The notes below the pieces were generated by a model, which was not told the DNA's origin, ran no database searches, and worked only from the letters and a program-made list of their open reading frames with translations. DNA of 64,000 nt from Photobacterium frigidiphilum (GTDB lineage Bacteria > Pseudomonadota > Gammaproteobacteria > Enterobacterales > Vibrionaceae), in assembly GCF_003025615.1 (NCBI RefSeq), contig NZ_PYMJ01000001.1, positions 1 to 64,000 on the forward strand, written 5' to 3'. Both the position numbers and the translations under genes were made by a program. Positions 35,408 to 44,681 of the stretch are shown piece by piece; positions within the stretch are counted from its first letter, which is position 1; every line of letters starts with the position of its first letter.

Positions 35408-36388
35408 ATGAATGTATGGAGACTCACCAAACCGGAAGGATTAACACACCTAAAATTAGAGGAAACAGAAAAGCCAACACCCAACTCTGATGAAATTTGC
35501 ATTCAAGTAGCAGCCGTTAGCCTAAACCCAATGGACTACAAACTTGCAAACTGGGGATATGCAACATGGAATTACCCTCAAGTGATCGGTCTTGATGTAT
35601 CAGGTACCGTCACTGAAGTGGGCAAAGATGTTGTACAGTTTAAAGCGGGGGACAGAGTTCTTTTTTTCGCCGATCCACGCACTGCCGGTGGTTTTGCTGA
35701 ATTTGCAACGTGTAAAGCAAATGCCGTTAGCCGCATTTCAGACTCGTTAGACTTTCAACAAGCAGCTGCACTACCCTGCGCAGGATACAGCGCATGGATG
35801 GCGGTATACGATAAACTCCAGGCTAAACCTGGTCAGCACATTGCTATTACGGGTGCAGGTGGTGGTGTCGGCGGGTTTGCGGTTCAATTAGCCAAGCTTG
35901 CAGGCGCTCATGTCTATGCGATAGCCGACCAGCAGCACCATGAGCGTTTATTGCAATATGGAGCCGATGCAGTTATTGACCCCCATAAAGATAATGTCGC
36001 AATGCGGATTATAGAGCTTACTGAAGATCATCTTCTTCATTCTGTGATTGACTGTGTTTCTGCAAAATCAGGCAGCATGATGAGTGCATTAATCCGTTAT
36101 AACGGACATATTGTGATGGTGGCAGATCAATTTAATCAAGTACCTTTGCTAGCAACAACGAAAGCACTTAGCTTGCACGAAGTCGCGTTACACGGCACAT
36201 TCGCACACGGAACACCTGAACACATTTATCATCTTGCCGATATTGGCAATAGCTTGAGTAATCTTGTCGCGGAAGGAAAGCTCGACGCAATGGTGACAGA
36301 GGTTTTACCTTTTGAGCGGTTAGTTGAAGGCTTAGAAAAATTAAAGGCGATGAGCCACAGTGGTAAAATCGTCATAGTTATGGATTAG
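35408..36388 (+). CDS. Zinc-independent quinone reductase-like MDR oxidoreductase
   Basis: The 326-residue protein is a medium-chain dehydrogenase/reductase: N-terminal GroES-like part (VAAVSLNPMDYKLANWG, VIGLDVSGTVTEVGKDV, FKAGDRVLFF) and a Rossmann domain with ITGAGGGVGGFAVQLAKLAG. The structural and catalytic zinc cysteines of true alcohol dehydrogenases are missing, as in quinone oxidoreductases, so NADPH-dependent reduction of quinones or enones is the likely reaction class. The ATG at 35408 (MNVWRLTK) was chosen as the family-like start. AGAGGC lies ~12 bases upstream. It sits between mgsA and helD; a link to methylglyoxal detoxification is possible but unproven. Confidence 0.88.
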   Translation: MNVWRLTKPEGLTHLKLEETEKPTPNSDEICIQVAAVSLNPMDYKLANWGYATWNYPQVIGLDVSGTVTEVGKDVVQFKAGDRVLFFADPRTAGGFAEFATCKANAVSRISDSLDFQQAAALPCAGYSAWMAVYDKLQAKPGQHIAITGAGGGVGGFAVQLAKLAGAHVYAIADQQHHERLLQYGADAVIDPHKDNVAMRIIELTEDHLLHSVIDCVSAKSGSMMSALIRYNGHIVMVADQFNQVPLLATTKALSLHEVALHGTFAHGTPEHIYHLADIGNSLSNLVAEGKLDAMVTEVLPFERLVEGLEKLKAMSHSGKIVIVMD

Positions 36389-36408
36389 GTATAGACATGA
36401 AATATAAT

Positions 36409-36442
36409 AAAAAAGCCCCAACCAGATCTCGGTTGAGGCTTC
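36409..36442. terminator. Terminator between the MDR gene and helD
   Basis: AGCCCCAACC (36414-36423) pairs with GGTTGAGGCT (36431-36440) with one mismatch. A T run follows on the minus strand, so it primarily ends helD. Confidence 0.8.
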
Positions 36443-36468
36443 TCATTCAGTATTAAACACCTTGAGCG

Positions 36469-38553
36469 TTATTTTACTTTCATGCGCTTAATCTTGTTCA
36501 TGACTGCATATTTATCATCAATCAGTTCATTAATAAACGATGATGTTTTTTCAGGATCAGCACAAACCCAAACATGCTTTTTCGCGCGTGTTAGCGCAAC
36601 ATAAAACAATCTGCGTTCTTCTGCATCTGCATACCCTTCATTTTTAGATTGTAAACATGCAGCTAAACCTGTTTCACGCTCTGGAGCGGGAAATACACCA
36701 CGGTTCACATCCAAAATAAACACAAAATCGGCTTCACGCCCTTTACTACCGTGGCAGGTCATGAAATTCATGTTTAATTGTGGCCATTGGGTTTGCCAAG
36801 CTTTTAGTTTTTCGGGACGTTGTTTATTGTTTCGACCTAACAACAATACCGTAACAGGCTTTTCATTCTGAGAAGCAAGCTGTATCAGTTCTTGTTCAAG
36901 TAAATCCTGACATAATAATGTTACTGCTTTGCGTTTCTGTTTTTTATGGCTTGTCAGATCTTTCCTAAGCTGTTGCGGATTCTGTTGAATAAAGAGATTT
37001 GCCACTTCACCGATCATACTATTAAAACGATAAGTGGTGTCTAACTCTGTAATGTGGCTTGAGCCAAATCGGTCAGCAAAACCTGTTGTTAAATTAACAT
37101 CTGCACCCGCAAAACGGTAAATAGCTTGCCAATCATCGCCTACCGCAAATAAAGTTGGACGCGGTTTTGTTTCTTCTTCGCTATTACATAAAGCTTCAAT
37201 TAATGACAAACGCTGTGGCGAAATATCTTGGTATTCATCAACCATAATAAAACGCCATTCTGGTACAAATTTTCCATCATTAACGTATTCAACCGCTTTT
37301 TGGATCATGGTATTGAAATCGATTTGCTTATTCGATTTCAAATGCTGCTCATAAGCACGAAAACAGGGCCACAATAATCCTAATTCACTCTTCATACGTT
37401 GCTTAGCAGCAGGGTTATTGCTCTTATCAATAATCGCTACAAGGTCGCTTTTGCTTAAACCGCTTTGTCCGATTAATTCAATATGACGCCAAACCCAACT
37501 CGCTAGCTGTTCATTCTTCGCTTGCTGTTCCATTGAGTTATCAGCTTTAAAACCAGGAATACGCCATTGCGTTAAATGTTTCTGCCAGCGTTTAGCTGAT
37601 GCCGCGCTTTCCCATTGCTCTTTTAAAGTAGAAGTAATCCACTGTGCTTTTGCTTTGTCATCCAATGCTAACGGGGAAACATTCGGCCGTTCATTTTCAA
37701 CTGATTGAATAATCTGCGTGCCTAATGCATGAAATGTCGCCACTTTAATTCTATCGTTAACCTTCAACGCCAAACGTTCACGCATTTCTTCTGCCGCGTT
37801 GCGACCAAATGCCAACATCAGTATTTCTTCAGGCTGTGCTGCTTGATTGGCAACAAGGTAACCAGCACGTGCTACCAACACACTCGTTTTGCCTGTACCC
37901 GCACCCGCTAAAACCAAATTATGATCTTGATTGATTAATACGGCTTCACGCTGCGAGGGATTAAGGGGTGATGTTTCAAATTTATCAAACCATGATGACC
38001 ACTTTTCAGCTTCCGACGTTAACCACTCACGGTTATTCTCTTCGACCCAATCCCCATTACCTTCTAGCCAAGGTTCTATTCTCTCGAATGCCATAGGGCG
38101 AAAAGACGCAGCAAGCTCTTGAGTTAAACCCGTTGTTTTCAATGAATCATCAAGGAATTTACACAAATCATCGTGCTCTGATTCGCGTAAATAACCTTGC
38201 TGTGTCGCAAAGCTATTAATACGATTAAGGACATCTGGTAAGGCTTTATCAAGCCGATCAACTCGACCATGTGCCCAATCACGATACGATTCAAGAAGAC
38301 GTGCAGCAAAAGGCTTACATTGTTGCCAAGGTAAACCATGAATCGTCCAACAATATTGTTGATCAGCTGAGGTAAGCTCTAATGAGCCCCACACTACCCC
38401 ACGATGTACTTCAATCGCACCATCCCAATCATCAAACGAAATCGTGCTTGTTTCTGTCTGGCTATCAAGAGTTAAACTATGTTCATTCAGCTCAATACTG
38501 AAATAGTCACCTTGCACAAACCACTGTGCTAATACACTGGCACTTAAACGCAT
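36469..38553 (-). CDS. helD: DNA helicase IV
   Basis: The 694-residue superfamily-1 helicase has, after a ~190-residue N-terminal region typical of HelD, Q-motif LNPSQREAV, Walker A AGAGTGKTS, LMLAFGRNAAEEMRERL, motif II FIMVDEYQDIS, motif III VGDDWQAIYRFAGAD, TTYRFNS, and motifs V/VI (MTCHGSKGREADFVFILD, RRLFYVALTRAKKHVWV). It unwinds DNA 3'-5' and is implicated in recombination. The length is close to E. coli HelD. In E. coli, helD also lies next to mgsA and close to yccS, so this neighbourhood is conserved. The gene is intact. Confidence 0.94.
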   Translation of the reverse strand: MRLSASVLAQWFVQGDYFSIELNEHSLTLDSQTETSTISFDDWDGAIEVHRGVVWGSLELTSADQQYCWTIHGLPWQQCKPFAARLLESYRDWAHGRVDRLDKALPDVLNRINSFATQQGYLRESEHDDLCKFLDDSLKTTGLTQELAASFRPMAFERIEPWLEGNGDWVEENNREWLTSEAEKWSSWFDKFETSPLNPSQREAVLINQDHNLVLAGAGTGKTSVLVARAGYLVANQAAQPEEILMLAFGRNAAEEMRERLALKVNDRIKVATFHALGTQIIQSVENERPNVSPLALDDKAKAQWITSTLKEQWESAASAKRWQKHLTQWRIPGFKADNSMEQQAKNEQLASWVWRHIELIGQSGLSKSDLVAIIDKSNNPAAKQRMKSELGLLWPCFRAYEQHLKSNKQIDFNTMIQKAVEYVNDGKFVPEWRFIMVDEYQDISPQRLSLIEALCNSEEETKPRPTLFAVGDDWQAIYRFAGADVNLTTGFADRFGSSHITELDTTYRFNSMIGEVANLFIQQNPQQLRKDLTSHKKQKRKAVTLLCQDLLEQELIQLASQNEKPVTVLLLGRNNKQRPEKLKAWQTQWPQLNMNFMTCHGSKGREADFVFILDVNRGVFPAPERETGLAACLQSKNEGYADAEERRLFYVALTRAKKHVWVCADPEKTSSFINELIDDKYAVMNKIKRMKVK

Positions 38554-38596
38554 TTTTTCACCAAAATCTTCCTAATTTTCATTCAGGCTTCTTAAT

Positions 38597-38650
38597 TACC
38601 CAAGTTACATCAAGATACTCATTTCAATACTTTGAGGTAGCTTGGCTATA
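38597..38650. repeat. Short paired repeat ends (hairpin)
   Basis: TACCCAAGTTACATCAAGAT (38597) is complementary, with mismatches, to TTTGAGGTAGCTTGGCTATA ending at 38650. This is a minimal version of the structured repeat consisting of its two ends only. Another arm-like fragment (TACTTCAAGATGCC) follows at 38661. Otherwise the 340-bp gap 38554-38893 shows only AT-rich sequence that must contain the helD and yccS promoters. Confidence 0.6.
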
Positions 38651-38893
38651 ATACCCATAATACTTCAAGATGCCTTACGCTACGGGACGATAGATTACCA
38701 ATAACCCGTATTTCACCATAGCACCACAATACAGATTTGATTATAATTTCGTCTTACAGCTTGATTAGCCATTATTTTTTATGTGGTTTAATCTCAACTT
38801 TGTTATCTTATATACCTTGTCATTTTTTTCGTTACTCACATACGATTGTAACGGTTCATTTGCCGCCTTTTATCAGAAGATTGTTAATCATAC

Positions 38894-41074
38894 ATGCAAA
38901 AAAACCGCTTTAGATTGAATTTACGCCGCTATTGGGCCAATGACCGTATTAACTACAGTATAAGGGTACTAATTGCGCTAGTCGGTGTTGCATTGCCTTG
39001 TTGGCACTTAGGCTTAACTACCGAAATCACACCACTTGTACTAGGGATTATCGCCGCTGCGCTCGCAGAAACTGATGATAACCTAACAGGGCGAATTAAA
39101 GGACTGGCGATGACACTTACGTGTTTTCTTATCGCATCTTTTTCTATCGAAATTCTATTTGATACTCCTCTATTTTTCGCGATTGGCTTATTCGTCTCTA
39201 CCTTCAGCTTTATAATGCTAGGGGCTATTGGTGCTCGTTACGCCAGTATCGCGTTTGCCTCGCTCTTACTGGCGGTCTATACCATGCTGGGAGCCGATAC
39301 GAGCCCTAACCTATGGTATCAGCCTGTTATTCTATTAGCTGGCGCAGCATGGTATGGCTCTTTATCATTACTTTGGCATATCTTTTGGCCTAACCAGCCC
39401 GTGCAACAAAGCTTAGCGCGTGTTTTTAGTGAATTCTCACACTATTTAGACAGTAAAAGTAAACTGTTTGATCCGGTTTCTAACCTTGTTCCGCAGCCCT
39501 TACGTATTGAAGCTGCGCAAAAAAATGCTCAAGTGGTTGCTGCACTCAATTCAGCCAAAGCAACATTACTGCACCGTGCGCGTCGCGGACACCCTAATGC
39601 AACGGGTGATCGCTTCTTGAAAATCTATTTTCTCGCACAAGATATTCATGAACGTGCTAGTTCTTCGCATTATCGCTATCAAGATTTAGCCGTAACCTTC
39701 CAACGTAGTGATGTGCTATTTCGTTTTCAACGCTTATTGACGTCACAAGCCAATGAATGCCGTGCGGTTTCACATGCTCTCGCGATGGGTAAGCCTTATC
39801 ATCACAGTATTGAAAGTATTCGTGCATTAGATGAGCTGCAAGAATCGTTAATCCACTTAAAAAGTCAGAATAACCCAGAATGGCGTTCGTATCTCATTCA
39901 GTTAGATTATCTGTTCAAGAACCTCGCTACCGTTGAACGTCAACTGTCTAATGTAAGCAACCCAGATGCCGCGCCTACCGATCCAGATATTGAATTGGCA
40001 GACACCGAAGCTCGTGGTGCTAAAGAAATGTGGAAACGGGTTATTAGCCAGTTTAAGCCAGATTCTATGCTATTTCGTCATGCGCTGCGCATGGCAATTG
40101 CACTAACTGTTGGCTACGGCTGTATTCAATTGTTAGATCTTGAAAGAGGATATTGGATTCTGCTTACAACACTCTTTGTTTGCCAGCCTAACTATAGTGC
40201 AACACGCCAAAAATTGGTTCAGAGAGTCATCGGTACTCTGGGTGGATTGTTGGCCGGTATTCCATTGTTATACCTGTTTCCTGGTCAAGAAGGCCAGTTG
40301 GTACTCATGGTATTGGCCGGTGTATTGTTCTTCGCCTTTAGAACCGTGCAGTATGGTTTAGCAACCGCCTTTATCACGCTATTAGTCTTATTTTGTTTTA
40401 ATCAATTAGGGGAAGGGTTTGCGGTTATTTTACCGCGACTCGGCGATACCCTACTTGGGTGTTTATTAGCAGTGCTTGCCGTCAGCTTTATTTTGCCTGA
40501 TTGGCAAGCAAACCGTTTACATACGGTAATGGCATCGGCAATTAAAACCAATTGTGATTACCTTGCTCAGATCATTGGTCAGTACCGTATTGGTAAAAAA
40601 GACAGCTTAAACTACCGTATAGCACGTCGAGATGCGCATAATACCGATGCTCAGCTCAGTACCGCGATAAGCAATATGCTCGCTGAACCAGGGCGCTATC
40701 GTATGTGTACAGATGAGAGTTTCCGCTTTTTAACGCTTAATCATGCCATGTTGAGTTATATTTCAGCACTCGGGGCACACCGCACGCGACTGGAAGATGA
40801 ACATACACACCAGTTAGTCGCGCAATCACACCGTCTGATTCACGCTCACCTTGATAGTTTGGCTGAACAGCTATCAAGCAACCAAGTGGTCCCAACGCTG
40901 GTGATTGATACTGAAATCGAACAACGCCTTGCTCAGTGGCGAGACGAAGACAGTACATCAGTCCGTATGGTGTTACAGCAGCTTCACTTGATTCACCGCA
41001 TGTTGCCTGAATTGCATTCATTAGCGAATAAATTAGCGGCAAGAACTAATAAAAAAGCAGTAGAAGTAGCATAA
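38894..41074 (+). CDS. yccS: FUSC-family membrane protein YccS
   Basis: The 726-residue inner-membrane protein has two blocks of about five to six membrane spans (about 22-165 and 400-535), each followed by a cytoplasmic region. This is the FUSC/YccS architecture related to aromatic acid exporters such as AaeB. Recognisable blocks are LVLGIIAAALAETDDNLTGR near the N-terminus and LTTLFVCQPNYSATRQKLVQ then RVIGTLGGLLAG in the second half. The transported compound is unknown. It neighbours helD divergently, as part of a conserved yccS-helD-mgsA group. The start is the ATG at 38894. No convincing Shine-Dalgarno is seen. Confidence 0.9.
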   Translation: MQKNRFRLNLRRYWANDRINYSIRVLIALVGVALPCWHLGLTTEITPLVLGIIAAALAETDDNLTGRIKGLAMTLTCFLIASFSIEILFDTPLFFAIGLFVSTFSFIMLGAIGARYASIAFASLLLAVYTMLGADTSPNLWYQPVILLAGAAWYGSLSLLWHIFWPNQPVQQSLARVFSEFSHYLDSKSKLFDPVSNLVPQPLRIEAAQKNAQVVAALNSAKATLLHRARRGHPNATGDRFLKIYFLAQDIHERASSSHYRYQDLAVTFQRSDVLFRFQRLLTSQANECRAVSHALAMGKPYHHSIESIRALDELQESLIHLKSQNNPEWRSYLIQLDYLFKNLATVERQLSNVSNPDAAPTDPDIELADTEARGAKEMWKRVISQFKPDSMLFRHALRMAIALTVGYGCIQLLDLERGYWILLTTLFVCQPNYSATRQKLVQRVIGTLGGLLAGIPLLYLFPGQEGQLVLMVLAGVLFFAFRTVQYGLATAFITLLVLFCFNQLGEGFAVILPRLGDTLLGCLLAVLAVSFILPDWQANRLHTVMASAIKTNCDYLAQIIGQYRIGKKDSLNYRIARRDAHNTDAQLSTAISNMLAEPGRYRMCTDESFRFLTLNHAMLSYISALGAHRTRLEDEHTHQLVAQSHRLIHAHLDSLAEQLSSNQVVPTLVIDTEIEQRLAQWRDEDSTSVRMVLQQLHLIHRMLPELHSLANKLAARTNKKAVEVA

Positions 41075-41314
41075 CCCTATTCACTATCGTCATATGCCCT
41101 CTGATACTATTCTTATATGTTATCTGAGGGCTCATTTGTTTCATTCCTATTCATCCCCACTATTTTTTCATTTCACTTCTCAGCTTATTTATCGTTCTAC
41201 TGAAATATTTACTACAGTAATACCATTCTGGTTCACTAAATAGGCAGACATTTACGCTGGAAAATTGATTAGATAGTTATTTAGATTAATCACATTGAAC
41301 AGGATGGTTTGACG

Positions 41315-41791
41315 ATGAAAAGCATAATGGAAAAAATATTAAAACGAACACTATTGAGCGCTACACTATTCTCTCTCGCCATCCCCATGGCTTTTGCTAA
41401 CAATGGATTAATCAGTGTAAAGAGTGCACATACTGTAAAAGTCACTGCAGATAGGCTTGAACAGATATTGAATGATAAAGGCATGACGGTTTTTGTTAGA
41501 ATTGATCATTCGGTGGGGGCAAAACATGTTGGTGAGGTGTTACGCCCCACCGAGCTCATTATTTTTGGCAACCCTAAAGTGGGAACACTTTTAATGCAGT
41601 GTAGCCAAAGTGCTGCAATAGATTTACCTCAAAAAGCCTTGATCAATCAAGACGAAAAAGGACAAGTGTGGTTAACCTATAATAGCCCTGACTATTTAGT
41701 TAAAAGGCACAATATTAAAGGCTGTAATGAAGTCATTACCAAAATAGAAACAGCTTTAGCCAACTTTTCAAAAACAGCTACTATGCCCTAA
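41315..41791 (+). CDS. Exported DUF302 protein
   Basis: The 158-residue protein has a Sec signal peptide (LLSATLFSLAIPMAFA, cleavage near residue 30) and a DUF302 domain: TVKVTADRLEQILNDKGMTV, FVRIDHSVGAKHVGEVLRPT, ELIIFGNPKVGTLLMQ. The alternating strand/helix pattern and the FGNPxxGT motif define this family. Its biochemical role is unknown to me. I used the ATG at 41315, with AGGAT ~10 bases upstream. It is convergent with a doubtful small frame and lies about 240 bp after yccS, so it may have its own promoter. Confidence 0.88.
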   Translation: MKSIMEKILKRTLLSATLFSLAIPMAFANNGLISVKSAHTVKVTADRLEQILNDKGMTVFVRIDHSVGAKHVGEVLRPTELIIFGNPKVGTLLMQCSQSAAIDLPQKALINQDEKGQVWLTYNSPDYLVKRHNIKGCNEVITKIETALANFSKTATMP

Positions 41792-41795
41792 AGCT

Positions 41796-41978
41796 CTAAA
41801 CTAACACCCTCATATTCTGTGGTTGTGATGAAAAAACAACCTGATCGAGTTTGAGTATCATGCCTTTTTCAATAGGGAGGTCTGTTAAGTATGTACGATA
41901 TTCGAAAATTGTCTTAATACCGGAACAAGGTTCACGATCAAACAGTGATGACTTCCATCTCTTACAGGAACACAACAA
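41796..41978 (-). CDS. Doubtful small ORF
   Basis: A 60-codon minus-strand frame reads like protein in its second half (IFEYRTYLTDLPIEKGMILK, then LDQVVFSSQ). It has no recognisable start signal or family. It may be a remnant or chance. The remainder of the 345-bp gap 41792-42136 up to the LysE gene contains no other candidate. Confidence 0.2.
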   Translation of the reverse strand: MLCSCKRWKSSLFDREPCSGIKTIFEYRTYLTDLPIEKGMILKLDQVVFSSQPQNMRVLV

Positions 41979-42136
41979 TTAGATCAGAATGCTTACACCC
42001 CAGAACAACATCAGCAACAAAAACCAAAAATAAGAATATATCTAGCAATTAACGCCAGTTAATCTAAACAATAGCTTTAAATATATCCCTACAGCTGTAA
42101 AATTCAGCCCTTCACTCTGAAACTGACTCACGAACT

Positions 42137-42784
42137 ATGATTGATTTATCTATTCTTCCAGTGTATTTAACCGCTGTTGTTGCTCTACTACTGATCCCAG
42201 GGCCCGACATGTTACTTATCGCCAGCTCTAGCTTAAGCTACGGAAAAAAAGTTGGGATCTTTGCAAGCCTAGGGAATGCAACATCAGGTTTAATACTGAC
42301 TTTACTGGCTGCAATGGGTGTATCAGCGTTAATCGCCATGAACCCAATCGCATTACAAGTATTGCGTTTATTAGGCGGCGCTTATTTATTAAAAATGGGC
42401 TGGGACTGCATGCGTACTAACCCAGTCGATGCGCCAGAAATAGAACAACAAACAGGTTTAGCAAAAACACTGTATCGCCGAGCTGTTATCAGTAACTTGC
42501 TTAACCCCAAAGCATTGATCTTCTTCGTATTATTTCTACCACAATTTGTATCGACTCAATCGACAGCAACATCTGGCGAGCAAATGCTAGTTCTTGGCTT
42601 GTTATTGAATGTGCTGGGCTTAATCTTTAATTTATTCTTAGTGTCGATGGTAGGAAGCCTTGGTAAGTCATTGTTGAAAAATGAAAAGTTCCGTACTAAT
42701 CAACATAAAGTGATGGGTTTGGTCTTTTTCATACTGGCAATATGGCTTTTAGCATCACAGGTGCCAACACCCGTAATAAGCTAA
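42137..42784 (+). CDS. LysE/RhtB-family amino-acid exporter
   Basis: The 215-residue inner-membrane protein has about six hydrophobic spans and the family signature near the N-terminus (LLIPGPDMLLIASSSLSYGK, then KVGIFASLGNATSGLI) plus LLGGAYLLKMGWDCMR and SNLLNPKALIFFVLFLPQFV. RhtB-type carriers export amino acids such as threonine, homoserine or lysine derivatives. The substrate cannot be specified. It has its own terminator downstream. No LysR neighbour is adjacent. Confidence 0.92.
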   Translation: MIDLSILPVYLTAVVALLLIPGPDMLLIASSSLSYGKKVGIFASLGNATSGLILTLLAAMGVSALIAMNPIALQVLRLLGGAYLLKMGWDCMRTNPVDAPEIEQQTGLAKTLYRRAVISNLLNPKALIFFVLFLPQFVSTQSTATSGEQMLVLGLLLNVLGLIFNLFLVSMVGSLGKSLLKNEKFRTNQHKVMGLVFFILAIWLLASQVPTPVIS

Positions 42785-42826
42785 CTGTATTAAAAACAGT
42801 ATTTACGATCTGAATCGCCACAAAAG

Positions 42827-42876
42827 AAAAGGCTTTAACTGCACTCTTTAATAAGAGCAAGTTAAAGCCTTTTTTA
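42827..42876. terminator. Terminator between the exporter gene and treC
   Basis: AAAAGGCTTTAACT (42827-42840) pairs with AGTTAAAGCCTTTT (42860-42873), with GCTC/GAGC-like pairing inside and T runs both ways. Confidence 0.88.
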
Positions 42877-42914
42877 TACCAATCTAGATAAGTCTATTTA
42901 CACTGTATCAACCA

Positions 42915-44597
42915 TTACACTTTATCAATCAACAGCACCAAGCATTCATACGGCTTTAATTGTACTGTTTGGCTTACTGTTCGATCTTGATAACCTTCAT
43001 AGTTACCTAAGATATAACGCCCCAGAGAAGCATCAATATCAGACGGTAGATCGCACTCAATATCAGTACCATAATAATTGTTAATACAGACAAGTAGTTG
43101 CTGTTCTGACTCTCTGCTATAACAAAACAGCTGCATGTTATCTGGCATTAAATCGCTGTAATCTCCCGTTGTGATCACTGCAATCTCTTTTCGTAATTCA
43201 ATCAACTTACGGTAGAAATAGAAAACAGAATTGGGATCTTCAACGGCTTGCTGTGCGTTTATCTCGTGATAGTTTTCTGCAACAGCTAGCCAAGGCTTAC
43301 CTTGAGTAAATCCAGCTTGCTCGGTAGCATCCCATTGCATTGGGGTACGGGCGTTATCGCGGGATTTTTGCGCCAAAATAGCGAGCATATCCGCTTCACT
43401 TACACCTTGTTGATTTACCATGATGTCGTACATATTGGTACTTTCTACATCGCGGTATTGTTCTATCGAGGTATAAGCTGGGTTGGTCATGCCAATTTCT
43501 TCACCTTGATAAATATACGGCGTACCCTGCATCATATGAATAGACGTCGCGAGCATTTTGGCTGACTCAACTCGGTATTGCTGATCATCCCCTAAACGGC
43601 TGACTACACGAGGTTGGTCATGGTTACACCAGAATAAAGCGCCCCACCCTTTGCCGTTTAAGCCTTGTTGCCAATGGTTAAAAATCTGCTTAAGTTGCAG
43701 AAAATCAAACGGTGCTTTGGTCCACTTTTCACCATTTTCATAATCAGCTTTTAGATGGTGAAAATTAAACACCATAGACAGCTCTTCACCGTCATTCGCT
43801 GAATACTGCTGACAGTGATCCAAGGTTGTCGATGACATTTCACCCACAGTTACTGAACCGTATTTTTGAAAAACGCTTTCACTGATATCTCTAAGATACT
43901 CATGTACACGTGGGCCATCAGTATAGAAACAACGCCCATCACCGATTTGATCATTTGGGAAATCTTGTTGTTTAGAGATTAAATTAATCACATCTAAACG
44001 AAAACCATCGACCCCTTTTTCAGCCCAGAAGCTAATGACCTCTTTCACTTCATCCCGAACTTTTGGGTTTTCCCAATTCAAATCGGCTTGTTCTTTAGCA
44101 AAAAGGTGCAGGTAATACTGATTGGTTGCTTCGTCTAATGCCCACGCATTGCCACCAAACTTAGATGCCCAATTCGTTGGCTCTGCGCCATCAACCGGAT
44201 CTTTCCAAATATAATAATCACGATATGGGCTTTGCTTATTGCCTAGTGCCGATTTAAACCATGCATGTTCAGTCGAGGTATGATTAACCACAATATCCAT
44301 AACAATACGGATACCTTTTTGATGCGCTTCATCTAATAGCAGGTCGAAATCGCTCATGGTGCCAAAATCTGGATTCACATTATAGTAATCAGATATATCG
44401 TAGCCATTGTCGATCATCGGTGAACAATAAATCGGGGTTAACCAAATCGCATCAATACCTAACTTTTGGAGATAACCGAGCTTTGAAATAATCCCTTTAA
44501 TATCGCCCGTGCCCTGACATCCGCTGTCACAAAAACTTTTAGGATAAATCTGATAAATGGTCGCTGTACGCCACCATTCATTATGCTCTGTCATCAT
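42915..44597 (-). CDS. treC: Trehalose-6-phosphate hydrolase
   Basis: The 560-residue GH13 enzyme splits trehalose 6-phosphate into glucose and glucose 6-phosphate in the cytoplasm. Motifs follow the GH13 order: IYPKSFCDSGCQGTGDIKGI, MDIVVNHTSTEHAWF, GFRLDVINLI with the catalytic Asp, TVGEMSS with the acid/base Glu, and FWCNHDQPR. It is the last gene of treR-treB-treC on the minus strand, 84 bp after treB, and would be expressed with it. Two ATGs stand in tandem at the start. Confidence 0.95.
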   Translation of the reverse strand: MMTEHNEWWRTATIYQIYPKSFCDSGCQGTGDIKGIISKLGYLQKLGIDAIWLTPIYCSPMIDNGYDISDYYNVNPDFGTMSDFDLLLDEAHQKGIRIVMDIVVNHTSTEHAWFKSALGNKQSPYRDYYIWKDPVDGAEPTNWASKFGGNAWALDEATNQYYLHLFAKEQADLNWENPKVRDEVKEVISFWAEKGVDGFRLDVINLISKQQDFPNDQIGDGRCFYTDGPRVHEYLRDISESVFQKYGSVTVGEMSSTTLDHCQQYSANDGEELSMVFNFHHLKADYENGEKWTKAPFDFLQLKQIFNHWQQGLNGKGWGALFWCNHDQPRVVSRLGDDQQYRVESAKMLATSIHMMQGTPYIYQGEEIGMTNPAYTSIEQYRDVESTNMYDIMVNQQGVSEADMLAILAQKSRDNARTPMQWDATEQAGFTQGKPWLAVAENYHEINAQQAVEDPNSVFYFYRKLIELRKEIAVITTGDYSDLMPDNMQLFCYSRESEQQLLVCINNYYGTDIECDLPSDIDASLGRYILGNYEGYQDRTVSQTVQLKPYECLVLLIDKV

Positions 44598-44681
44598 GCT
44601 TATTTACTCGAAGAATGTTGGGCAACGTTTTGTTGCCCAACAATTTACATTTTTATAGGAAAGGACGTCGTATTAATACAA

